Shown: piece after piece, positions 33,209 to 43,220 of the stretch
Layout: each line of letters starts with the position of its first letter
Numbering within the stretch: position 1 is the stretch's first letter
DNA from: Albifimbria verrucaria
Lineage: Eukaryota; Ascomycota; Sordariomycetes; Hypocreales; Stachybotryaceae
NCBI GenBank assembly: GCA_020081605.1
Contig: JAHREC010000018.1
Location: forward strand, 3,224,001-3,288,000
Length of the DNA stretch: 64,000 bases
Direction: 5' to 3'
The notes under the pieces: model-generated
What the model was told of the DNA's origin: nothing
What the model saw: the letters and a program-made list of their open reading frames with translations, nothing else
Database searches by the model: none
Program-made: the position numbers and the translations under genes

Positions 33209-35480
33209 GATGATAGTTGATGTGCCGGTCGTTGCGCTGTAGCTTCGATCGGGTCCGGCTCACTGGGGAATGAACCCGTGAGTTTGGATGATTTGGTCGG
33301 GGGTTAAGGGAAGCTCCAAGGCCGAGCGTCTGCCAGGAGGAAATTCCAATGTGCACACTGCTTCCCGGCGGGAATTGGATTGTGCTTCAGCAAGGTAATT
33401 CGGTGGATGGTTCCAAGTTCACAGCTCGAATTGATGCGTTGGAGAAACCATGTGGCCAAGGTATGTGCTTCCGCTGGAGATGCGTGGCGAGACCTTACAG
33501 TGCGTCACGGATCAGGCCAGCAGAGGATGCAGCGGGCGGGAGAAGCTTGAAACGTGGCCAAGTAGAGGAGTGATGAGGGAACGGGGAGAAGAGGGAAAAG
33601 AAAAGAAAGAATAAAGAAAAAGGCGAGAAGTGATGGAAGCAGAGGCTGGGTGAAGTGGTGAGCCTGGCCAAGGGAAGGAGGGAAGGTAGAAAACACCAAG
33701 GTGGCTTCAAGAAAGTCCCCAGGTGGTTCGGCAATGTCGCAGGTCAACACCTACCCTGATGGTTACGAGTACCTCTGGGGCGCAGCGGCCGCGGGCGAAA
33801 GTCGAGGTAGAGGTACCGGCAGCGCACGCGGCCTGTCGCGTTGCCGGAGATGTTCCACTGGTTTTTGCAAGGGGTAGTTACCTTGCCTCAGTGGGCTGGT
33901 GCAGGTACATCACCTTACCTTATTAGCACCACTTGCTGGCCGGTCTCCCTTTCGGTGCTTCGGTGGTAAGCTGCTCTGTACATTTCCCGTATTATTACCT
34001 CGCACCCATCATAGAAAAGCGCTCTGCCAGGCCACCGACGAAACCCCATGTCGCTGTAAAATATTACTTACCGTATGTAGGTACAGAGTACGGATTACTG
34101 TAGCTCAATTAAGGTACCGACAGGTACCCTGCTAACCTGCCAACACAAGGTACTGTACCTCATATCATTTAGGTACCTTATATACTATACTTTCCACCAG
34201 ACAGGTACCTTGCTGAATTGCGTGCATTTACCATGTCATTCCGCATGTCCCGCCGGATTGGCACATTACCTCTTGAGCGACGTGCTGACTGAGTGTCGCA
34301 CTGCCTCTTTCTTACTCACCTGCTACTGTATTGTATCAATTATTACACCACCTTCTTCCCACTGCCTCGGCCTGTTCAATCAAGGTGAGATTTGCTGAAC
34401 ACTACCTGGTACGTAGTGTAGGTACTTATCTGAACGTTTTAAACACCGCAACGGTTCAGTCACGTGTCATGCTAAACAAACTATCGAAAAGGGAGACAGA
34501 CCTTGTGCAATACTTCAAAAACAACAAAGATGACCTAAACAGGCCTCGAACCCTTGTAGTTTACACGAGCATGCGAGATTGACTTGTTGAGCTCTGATTG
34601 CAGGGAACCTTATGCGCGGGCAACTGCATCACGATGCAGCCACCCTCCTTGAGTGGTCCCAGCTGCCGTTGAAAAGCATGTTCAATCGGTAGAGCAAAAT
34701 GGAATGAGTCCGTGGTGGACAATGGGCTGAAACCCGTACCTCTGTTCACTTGGGGGTCTCACAACTTACAAACCCATTCAGCGTGGCCTAGGAGCCAAGA
34801 CAAGACAAGACGCGAAGGGTCCGACAATTGCATGCCAGAGGCCAGGGCCGAAGTGACCGAGTCTCGGAGCAAGATTCAGGATCGAAACCTCTACATCGGT
34901 CCCGCAACTCAATCTCATACAATAAGATTCGCTTTGAAGTCCTCCCGTATCCGGAATTCAATAATAGGGGTTGCCCTTGGTGTCCCTAGACCGCGATGAA
35001 CTAGAGTCTTTGTAGTTGTTGGCACTATGATCGTAGTGCAATGCTGCATGTGTGAGCTAACCGAGGTTACCATTATCTTTTCCCACCTACCGAGATACAC
35101 GTCTCCCAAAGCAAGCAATTGACAGCAAATACCCTCAATATCAAAACAGTATCACTGCCTGCTTAACATCGTTATCATCCGTAGATCACAAAACACTTAT
35201 AAGGATCCTCATGCCTGCGATAAAAAAATTGGCATGCGGCGAATGAGTAATTCGCCGCCGCCAGGAACCCCCACTTCTGAGAACAGACTAAGATGAGGGG
35301 CCCTCAAGCATCTCAATAGACACATGAGCTTCAACGTCTTATCAACGAGGCCTGCGATTCTTGCAACGATATCTTTATCTCGCTGATAAGCTCTCTCGTA
35401 CTTAACCGAGGCTTTGGGCACACGTTTAGGAAGTGGTCGTGATACTCTAACTGAGATACTATACTACTCAAGTTATCAAT
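33209..35480. other. Intergenic region with GGTACC-rich patch
   Basis: No supported gene. About 34078-34208 is packed with GGTACC/GTACAG/AAGGTACC words. A stretch near 34540-34570 resembles a tRNA T-arm but no acceptor stem pairs. Confidence 0.45.
34078..34208. repeat. GGTACC/GTACxGTAC-rich patch
   Basis: At least six GGTACC or GGTAC words in about 130 bp, for example GGTACCGACAGGTACC, GGTACTGTACC and AGGTACCTT. Confidence 0.6.
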
Positions 35481-36983
35481 ATGGCGCCGAAGCAAAAGAT
35501 CATTATCGACACCGATCCTGGTGAGTGCAGTCATAGCCAAGTGCTTGAACAGAACCAATGCTAACAGGGTTAAAGGTGTCGATGACACAATTGCCATGTT
35601 GCTGGCGCTGAGCGCCTCTCCGGAAGAGCTCGACGTGGCCATGATCTCCGTCACTTACGGCAACGTCCCGCTGCAGAGGTGCACATTTTCCTCCCCTGAC
35701 CTCTCAACCACCCCTCGTGACTAACCTGTCCTCAGCTGTCTACGCAATGTTGTTGCTCTGTTCCACGTTCTGGAGAAGGAGACGGCTTGGAGAAAGGCCA
35801 ACGGCCGTCCTGAAGGCTTCGAGGCTATGAAGGCCAGCAAGCCCATCGTTGCCGTTGGCCCTGAGCATCCCCTGGAAGAGGAGGAGCTCATGGCTGATTA
35901 CTTCCGTATGTTGAAAGATTGTTCATCATGTTCTTTATAGTCGGTACCAAACTAACACGTGTGCTCGCCAGATGGAGCTGACGGGTTGCACAATGTCCAT
36001 GATGCCCACCCACACCTCTCACCGGCAGACACTTGGAAGTCCCTCTTCACGGACAGCTCAGACAGCTCTGTGGACCCTGCGTCGTTCTCGCCGTACTTTA
36101 CACCCTCCAAGGTACCGGCGCACAAGGAGATTCTCCGACTCCTCAAGGAGAACCCTGCAGACACAATCACCATCCTCGCCGTTGGCCCACTGACCAACGT
36201 GGCGCTTGCAGCGGCCGAGGATCCGGAGACTTTCCTCAAGGTCAAGGAGCTGGTTGTTATGGGAGGCGCGGTACATGTCGACGGCAATGTGACACCCGTT
36301 GCTGAATTCAACTGCTACGCTGATAGTGTGGCCGCAGCCAGAGTCTATGCCCTCACGGCTCCTATTCCCCAATCGACCATGCCGCCTATCCCTCGGAACG
36401 TTTCCGACAAGATTTCAGTCCTCCCGCCGTATCCTGAAAAGCTATCTCGACAGCTGAAGCTGACCCTTCACCCGCTGGACATCACCACCCCCATCTGCTG
36501 ACCAAGAGTTTCTTCGAGAACCGCATCAAGCCCTTCGTCGATGCCGGCAGCCCCTTGGCCCAGTGGACTGCCCATTTCATGATGGGTACCTTCAACAAGA
36601 TCGACACCATGGAAGGCAACGGTAATGAGCCTGGATTGTCCTTGCACGACCCTCTAACGGTGTGGTATATGTTGACGTACGACGACCCGCGGTGGAAGGT
36701 CACTGAGAAGCCGGAGGATATTCGAATTGAGACAACCGGCCAGTGGACCCGCGGTATGCACGTTATTGACCGACGTGACAGAGCGAAGCCCGGCGAGGCA
36801 GCGGCGGAAATCCCTGAGGACACGCGGAAGGAAATCGACGTTCTCACCGTGGACGACGTTCCAGGAGACACCATGGGCTGGCTCAGCGTCCGCAAGGGTA
36901 ACAGGATCAACCGCCTTATCGGTTCTCCGGGCGAGGACCTGTTCAAGGAGGTTCTGATGGACCGTTTGTTTGGGCAGATTTGA
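35481..36983 (+). CDS. Inosine-uridine-preferring nucleoside hydrolase family protein
   Basis: Cleaves the N-glycosidic bond of ribonucleosides in purine/pyrimidine salvage. Exons 35481-35520, 35576-35678, 35736-35905 and 35972-36983; introns are 55, 57 and 66 nt. The second intron uses an unusual GTGCAC donor. The family signature is intact: KIIIDTDPGVDDTIAMLLAL, the Asp cluster that binds Ca2+ and ribose, split by the first intron after DP-G. Further motifs are ISVTYGN, ADGLHNVHD, ITILAVGPLTNVALA, LVVMGGAVHVDGNVTPVAEF, NCYADSVAA, and LSLHDPLTVWYML with the conserved late Asp. One base is missing in the CCCCC run at 36488-36492, where the frame expects LDITTPHLLTKSFF. The repaired length is 441 residues, longer than bacterial enzymes but normal for fungi. 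Exact nucleoside preference is not predictable. Confidence 0.9.
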
Positions 36984-37171
36984 GCTTCACTTGAGCCAGC
37001 TCAAGCCATGTCAGCTCGTAGTGAGAACTGTAAATGAAAATATTGGGCCATACCCTTTAAAAAACCAACGCATGTTTTGAATTCCCGCACTCAAGTCATC
37101 GTGACTCGGTGCATCAACGTAAACAATCGTAGCACCCGACTGGGCATCGCATCGTATAGAAACCTCCCAAC

Positions 37172-37588
37172 TTAAACGTGTTTAATGCCTCCGATTGCTG
37201 AGCCTTTGACTTCCGTCCAGTTGATGCTCTCGTCGAGCTTTTCGTCTACCAGTCCGACGGAGCAAACATTGTCACCTCGCACCAGGTACAGCCCCAGCGG
37301 GATCTCTGCGGATGGTTCGTGGTCGTCGGGTGTTCGAATGATGCGCTCGGATGCGCTGCTCAGAACCTACGAAAGTATGAACATTAGCTTCGTGTGACGC
37401 TGGGCTTTGTCTCCGGGCTGCTTCCTAACCAGATTCGTAGATTGATCACAAGCTGCCAATGTTCCAACCAAAATTCGGGAGTCGGCCGTCACAATCAAGA
37501 CCTTTTCTATAGCCACTTGGTTAGCACCTAAGCTACAGCTGGGGATGGGTCCATTCATACTGTTGAGGTAGGATCCTAGACTTGCCAT
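37172..37588 (-). CDS. LSM8: U6 snRNA-associated Sm-like protein LSm8
   Basis: Exons 37561-37588, 37430-37506 and 37172-37366; introns are 54 and 63 nt (GTATGA and GTTAGG donors). The intact frame gives 99 residues. It begins MASLGSYLNKKVLIVTADSR, then ILVGTLAACDQSTNLVLSSA (Sm1 with the D-Q-TNLVL pattern), ERIIRTPDD, and EIPLGLYLVRGDNVCSVGLV (Sm2 with IRGDNV-like VRGDNV). The MASLGSYL start, the D-Q-TNL motif and the LGLYLVRGDN block are LSm8 hallmarks. LSm8 defines the nuclear LSm2-8 ring that holds the U6 snRNA 3' end. The gene is convergent with the nucleoside hydrolase; the stops are 188 bp apart. Confidence 0.95.
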
Positions 37589-38727
37589 GGTTGCTGTGAT
37601 TTGACGTAATGCTCGCTGGCGAAAAGCGGGTGCTTCGAAGGAAGTGATAGCTCGGATGTAATGCTGAATGTCTGGAAAATGATGTTTGGGGTGAAAGAAG
37701 GTGAGCTAAGAAACCTCTCCGGACCCCTCGTAGCTAAGTAGCCTACCCTGTACATAATGCTTGTTGTAACCTAGCTACTAAGGTAAGTAGGTACCCCATA
37801 TTGAGCCTCCATCACGAGGATGCCATTGGCGTTACAAAGTGACTGTGAGATGGTTAGCTATATGCATTTGACGCATGATGGGTGGGAGTTTTTCATATCG
37901 CGTTTCCTGCCAAAAACGAGTAGAGGACTTAATCAACATGCCAAGCTACCTCCATCACTTTTGGTGACTTCGAGTATCAGGGCACATGATGTAGGAACTG
38001 TTCCAACCACTAGGGCGGCAGATAGCTAGCTATACGAGGAGCCGCTGCAGTTAACCCGAAGAATTGATGCTTGATTCCACATAACTTCTACCACTCTTTA
38101 CACGAATGTGACCATTTGATTGTGTCCAACGCAACTCGTCTTAGTCTATCAAACCGCGTATGCATTTTCCCGCCGGTTCAACAGCACGAGTGTTTCATAT
38201 TGAGATCAGGAACCTTTTTTTGAGTCACGGAAGCAACGGTGACGGTATAGTCGTGTAATGATACTCCCTTTAACGGTCCGAAGGTGAAAGACACGTAGTC
38301 AACTGGTTTTCTCGGCCATTCCAAGTCCTAAAAGACTCTGGATACATGGGGCCCCTACGTGTATTCAAGCGCAAAGCGACCTTCTCAGCAGCTCCATGGT
38401 AAGGCAATTCGGAGCTGTAGTAAATTCCTCTTCGGCCCGATCCAAGTCTCAGGATAACCGGGAAGATGATGTTTCCATTGAGTCGTCATATGGTAGTCCC
38501 TTTGGAACCAAATACATGAAATGCCATTGTGAGTTTCTTTTTATACTGTACTCTTGATACTGTAGGGTTTTTATATAAAGAGAAAGCATGGTTATCTCTC
38601 CAAATCCTATTGGGCTTCTCTAAGCATCCATGCTCTAACCTATAAACCTTTATTAGTCTTAAGATCAGTCCAGTCAAGATCAAGCTTCAATATGTATATT
38701 TACTACAATATCTTTACTTTATTTATT
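37589..38727. other. Intergenic region
   Basis: No supported gene. A CTAAGGTAAGTAGGTACC patch is at 37776-37795. Confidence 0.4.
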
Positions 38728-39174
38728 TTAGGCTTCAAGGAGGCCTAGGGCTGCTTCATGAAGAGGATATTGTAGAGGGCTTTCAAGAAATTGCCCAGGT
38801 AACCAGGCTACGACACTGGATACTTGAAGTGATGCATTGCATGAATGAACAAGAACCCCATCACGCCCGCAAATTGGCGATGCTGGGGCTTGGCTTACGG
38901 TAGGGGTACCACGGGGAGTTCCTCCTGGGGTCACACAGTTCTCGCCTAAGAAACGGTGCTGTTGAAGACTGTTAGTACCCTGATTACCTCGGCGATCGCC
39001 ATCGTAGGCGATGCTGGCGTGACGCCCCTCATGAAGATTTTCCTGACGGGCGTCTGCCAGTTTCTGTGCAAGCGGTGACCGCTTGCGTAGCGTAGGACCC
39101 TTCCAGTAGATAAGGTAGACGGCAACTACGAGAACCAGAGAAATGGCAAACCGAAGGACAGCACGCAAAGTCAT
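38728..39174 (-). CDS. Small signal-anchored protein, hypothetical
   Basis: 148 codons. The N-terminus is one hydrophobic helix, VLRFAISLVLVVAVYLIYW, then KGPTLRKRSPLAQKLADARQ, NLHEGRHASIAYDGDRRGNQ, and FLGENCVTPGGTPRGTPTVS. The VTPGGTPRGTP stretch and the anchor look like real coding sequence of a fungal type II membrane protein. The last 40 residues have weaker character, and a missing base could have changed the frame there. Function unknown. Confidence 0.5.
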   Translation of the reverse strand: MTLRAVLRFAISLVLVVAVYLIYWKGPTLRKRSPLAQKLADARQENLHEGRHASIAYDGDRRGNQGTNSLQQHRFLGENCVTPGGTPRGTPTVSQAPASPICGRDGVLVHSCNASLQVSSVVAWLPGQFLESPLQYPLHEAALGLLEA

Positions 39175-39402
39175 GCTATGTATAGACCTCCAAATACATC
39201 AACAGCAACAGATGCAGACCTATGGCACCGAAGCTGTGACCTCATATGCCCAAAGGCAAAACAGCAATTGAGAATTGTTAGAGAGTTTCACTTAGTACAA
39301 GATATGAGGTCAGTAGGCAGAAGGCGGCATCTGTTATGTTGCAGGACTTTTATGCATCGTTCAAATAATGGAGAAGTAATCGTTGACTGTCCGATGCCCA
39401 GC

Positions 39403-39438
39403 TATGTGTCTCCTAGTACCTATGTGTCTCCTAGTACC
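39403..39438. repeat. Perfect 18-bp tandem duplication
   Basis: TATGTGTCTCCTAGTACC occurs twice head to tail, about 150 bp before the first 5S gene. Confidence 0.9.
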
Positions 39439-39584
39439 ATGGGTAGCGTGCGATTTGTTGTTGGCTTTACAACGAAGCCCAATCCTGTCATCAATATATT
39501 GTATTGAAACACGTAACTGATGGCCTCCCGCAGCATACGGTGGGCGAGCCTGGATTATGAGTTGGCTGGCTTCCTCCAGACACC

Positions 39585-39704
39585 ACATACGACCATAGCT
39601 GCTTGAAAACATGGGATCCCGTCCGCTCTCCCTTAATTAAGCAAGTAAGCGGCAGATTAGTAGTTGGGTCGGTGACGACCAGCGAACACCGGCTGTTGTA
39701 TGTT
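39585..39704 (+). rRNA. 5S ribosomal RNA, copy 1
   Basis: 120 nt beginning ACATACGACCATAG and ending GTTGTATGTT, which pair as helix I. The internal landmarks are CCCGTCCGCTC, TTAGTAGTTGGGT and GGTGACGACCAGCGAA, in canonical ascomycete 5S order and spacing. Helix II forms from GCTGCTTG (39598-39605) with CAAGTAAGC (39642-39650). A run of five T (ATTTTTG) follows the 3' end as a pol III stop. Several loop and helix positions differ from the common ascomycete 5S, so this is a variant type. Confidence 0.93.
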
Positions 39705-39770
39705 AATTTTTGCTCTCTCCAGTTTGGGGCTGTAAGACCATGATAGCTTCACTTAGAAGCTCATCTCAGC

Positions 39771-39890
39771 ACATACGACCATAGATGCATGAAAGCATGG
39801 GATCCCGTCCGCTCTCCCTTAATTAAGCATGTAATCGGCAGATTAGTAGTTGGGTCGGTGACGACCAGCGAATACCGGCTGTTGTATGTT
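39771..39890 (+). rRNA. 5S ribosomal RNA, copy 2
   Basis: 120 nt, same orientation, 66 bp after copy 1. It is identical except for seven substitutions. Four of these are in helix II and keep it paired (GATGCATG with CATGTAATC). A run of five T straight after the gene (GTTTTTC) can stop pol III. Confidence 0.93.
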
Positions 39891-40501
39891 TTTCATTTTG
39901 CTCCAGCAGATTTCTTCTCCAGGTGGAAGCAAAGTGCCTTGCTAGAGTGCTGCTGTAATGCGAGGTTTGACGGAGGAACGATGATGACATTCAATTAACA
40001 TATGCCCTTCTGAATAGGGCCCCTCCATTAACCCCTTGTTGATAGGACCACTGCTTGGGGCATTTGGCTGTGGGAAGCTCATACTTTGCCTTGCTCATGA
40101 AGGACGAGAATTGCAGGGCGGGCGAAACTTTTGTCCTAGCGCTATATGAGAAATGCATGGATGGAGAGGCATGGAAAACTTGCCAGCTATGGACGCTGGA
40201 ATTATGAGAGCAAATTATTGAGCAGGGACAAAAATCTTGGAATCTAACAAGGGAAATGCCATGTTGAGGGTCTTCACCAAAGCAGTGCAAACGGACACCA
40301 GACAACATTGGGAACGGGGAGTATCACCAAGCAAACAGCACCACTCGAGACCCGACATTACCTTCTCGGCGCGCTGGCCAGAGCACCACCCTTAACTATT
40401 CATACGCTCCACAGACAATATTACACAGCATTGACTTCTCTTCTTCACTGCGCCGGACAAGCCAACACAAGCAATGAAAAGGTGGGTTCGCGTCGCCTGG
40501 A
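39891..40501. other. Intergenic region between 5S and U2 genes
   Basis: No supported protein gene; 3' flanks of the 5S pair and of U2. Confidence 0.4.
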
Positions 40502-40672
40502 GGCAGTGTAATACCAGGGACACTGTGGGCGGAATCATGTGCAAGCACAGAGGAAACCGCCCTGAGACCAAAAATAAGAATAATCACGATTGGTCTCCTT
40601 AGAGACCTTTCAGAGATTAAACTGAAAAGAACAGATACTACACTTGATCTAAGCCAAAAGGCAAAGAGAGCT
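40502..40672 (-). ncRNA. U2 spliceosomal snRNA
   Basis: The minus strand reads TTTGCCTTTTGGCTTAGATC, then AAGTGTAGTATCTGTTC, the near-invariant U2 5' domain. GTAGTA is the branch-site recognition element that pairs with the intron branch consensus. TTTTCAGTTTAATCTCTG and stem IIa/IIb (GGTCTCTAAGGAGACC) follow, then a U-rich Sm site (TTATTTTTGG). The 3' half forms two clear hairpins, GGGCGG/CCGCCC and CAGTGT/ACACTG. The 5' end is placed by alignment to general U2 knowledge and the 3' end at the last hairpin, so both may be off by a few bases. U2 binds the branch site in the pre-spliceosome. A TATATAA-like element lies about 50 bp upstream (around 40720). Confidence 0.92.
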
Positions 40673-41304
40673 AAAGAAGAAAGAAAGAAAAATTCCAAAA
40701 AGTTGGGAGACGCGCCAGAATTATATACTGCCTACTAGGCGGTGAACGAGCACCTGGCGGCAGAATAAATCCTGGGAAGAGCTCCACGATTAGATACGTG
40801 CCAAGTGCAGGCACCAGCCTTCTGCTGCCTGGCGCCTGTCGGTTACCAAAGAGGTGGACCAAGGTGATTAACAGATATATTAGACAGGGAATAAATATCC
40901 ACTGTTCTGTTCGCCACCGCCATTACAGACATTGCTCGACCAACATACTCACACCAGGGATATTACTTGTTTCACGTGTCGGTTACAGTTCTCGCTAAGC
41001 AGGCATCATATGGCATCAATCGAGATTGTGAAGAGAAACCCATAGTGTATACAATCCTATATACTATCATTACTGTATGCCACATCGCTGAATCTAGATG
41101 TTGGCGAGCCCTCCAGCCACGAGAAGTGGTTCACTACCCTCCTGTGTGAAAACCCGACGCCGGTGGTGTTCTCTGGGCCTCCCATGCCATCGACGGCCCT
41201 GGTCCAGGAGCCACACCTAAAGTACACACAGCCATGGCTGCATTCAAATAATCAAATAGTACCCAGTCGTTGCATTATTCGTGAGACGCTTGCTTTGCAG
41301 TACG
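40673..41304. other. U2 promoter side and cyclin 3' side
   Basis: No gene. It contains a TTATATA element near 40721, about 50 bp upstream of U2. Confidence 0.4.
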
Positions 41305-42716
41305 TCAGTCCTCGATCACTTCTCCTTCGTCCTCAGGCTCAGGCAGCCTTGGCTTCTTTTCAACCTTGCCGGATTCTGTGTCCGCGTCAAGGTCAGTTTC
41401 CTTCCTCTTAGACTGAGACTGGGACTGAGAACCACCATCGAAGTCGCTGGGCCGTCGCCGGGTGGAGTCATTCATATCGACATCTCGATCACCAGCTCCG
41501 TTTGTCCTTGAGTTAGGGCTGCGACTAGCTCTATCAACCTCCATGGGGTTCCTGCATTGGACGAGAGCGTGTCTGTCTGACTCAACAGCGCATCGCCCCT
41601 GCGTCTAGTCTGTTCCAAGTGGAAGGCGGGCGATGGCAGCGACGGGTTCTGCTTCTTAAGCGGATTCTCCGTGTAGAACTGCTGCATCACCTCAATCGCC
41701 TTTGTGCACCGCTCTTCGTCCCCTTTCAGATACTTCCACCAAGGATCACCGTTTATGTCATCAATTTGCTGATTTGTGTGAACGCTGGCAAAGAAAATTG
41801 CGCTAATGGCAACGTCTCTCGCCTCGATTAGAAGTGGTATGGCTGTCAGGCAAGCATCGTTGCAAAAGGCCCAAGCTGCTTGCCTTAGATGTTTGTTGTG
41901 AACGATATCTAGTTGCCCCAGGAGTTCGAAGAGGTGGCGATAAGGGTTGTCGACCATGAGATCAAAAGTTAGCTGTTCTAGCATAACCTCTTCGTACGTA
42001 AGGATACTGTCACGCCACCGCCAATACTCCTTGCTCTGCTCATCAATAATGAGTTTGGCATTCTTTTGGGCCACCTTGGCAACGGCTATGATAATGTCTT
42101 TGGTCTTTCTGCAGTTCTCTTCGACCTTGTTTGCCAAGAACAGCGCGGTCGCCGCAATGTTCTAACGAAGCATACATGTTAGCGCAATGGTCTTGTCTCC
42201 TGGCAAGGACGCACACAATGACCCAGACGGGCCACCTGGCGCACGAGTGACTCACGTAATGATGTATTCCACCCTTTTCTTGGACCATGCTGTAACGCAT
42301 AAAGAACCTGTGAAAGAAGACGCCGGCAACCCATAGCGTGATCTGGGGCAGGTCCAGCATAACACCCGCCTGATAGATGAAATTCACGCCCTTGGCTCTA
42401 CGCAGCCTCTCTTCGGAAGGCGGCACTCCTCGACAATGCTTGGTGTACTGACGACTTCATCGGCGGTGAAGTACCACTGGCTCAAAGTCGCCATGGGGGT
42501 CTGGGCTCCTGACCTGGAGGGAGAAGTGTGGGATGGTCGGGCTTGTGGCCGGGGCGGGGACATGTGAGAGGTAGCCTGTGGAGGAGTCGGAGCAGCGGGA
42601 GGAACTTCGCGGCGGCGAGGAGGTGATCGCGACGACCCGTCGTTGCGTGTGGCTCCGGGGATGCTGGGTGGCTGATAGCCCTCTCGGGGCGGGCGATAGC
42701 GGTCTATGCTCGCCAT
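41305..42716 (-). CDS. Cyclin K/T-type (transcriptional CDK) cyclin
   Basis: Exons 42256-42716 and 41305-42161; 94-nt intron with GTGAGT, GCTAACA and TTAG. After two one-base repairs it has 439 residues. The breaks are at about 42425 (expects SIVEEVPPSEERLRR) and GGGG at 41545-41548 (expects NAGTPMEVDRASRS). The N-terminus is Pro/Arg/Ser-rich. Then comes a cyclin fold: QWYFTADEVVSTPS, RRAKGVNFIYQAGVMLDLPQ, VFFHRFFMRYSM, IHHYNIAATALFLANKVEEN and RKTKDIIIAVAKVAQ, then the second cyclin repeat (SILTYEEVMLEQLTFDLMVD and onward). The WYFT opening and A-A-LFLA-KVEE-RK pattern fit cyclins K, T and Pch1, partners of CDK9/CDK12-type kinases that phosphorylate RNA polymerase II. The C-terminus is charged (KRKETDLDADTES) and probably regulatory. 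Confidence 0.85.
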
Positions 42717-43220
42717 GGCCAGCGGAATTACGTCGGATTGGCGCTCGGGTTGTCGAGACGACGGTAACTGTTCATGGGGAAGAGCTCCGGCTCATGGGCT
42801 TGGCTCGGCTCGTTTGCAGGTAGCGTACGTCAGGTTCAAAGAGGTTGTCGCAAAACAGAGGGGACCCAGTGTTGCTAGAAAATCCTTATCTAATCGCTCG
42901 CCAACCAATCAGCGGGCCGTGTTTGTTCACCCAGCCCCGACGTCAATCAAGGAACTGGCCTATGGGTACCTCGATTTCCCGATCTCCAACACGACATCTT
43001 TGTGATCGATATATCGTCATCATCTTCCGATCCGGCAATGTGGAATCAGTGCTGCACCGCTGACCAAGGCACGAAGGAGGGGCGCCGTAGGTGAGTGGAA
43101 CACATGCACAGGAGGGTTGGCCGGCTTTCAGAATCTGTTCAGCGCCTTTCACCATAGGCACGGGGTATCTAGTGTATCATACAGTTTCCGTACATGTTGC
43201 ATTGCAAGGCCGATTATGTA
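42717..43220. other. Gap between cyclin and Prp4 genes
   Basis: About 500 bp between two minus-strand genes; holds the cyclin promoter. No gene. Confidence 0.4.

Noticed and set aside
34530..34600. tRNA-like T-arm (GGGTTCGAGGCC on the minus strand)
   Set aside because: No matching 5' acceptor stem or D-arm upstream, and the T-stem pairs imperfectly.
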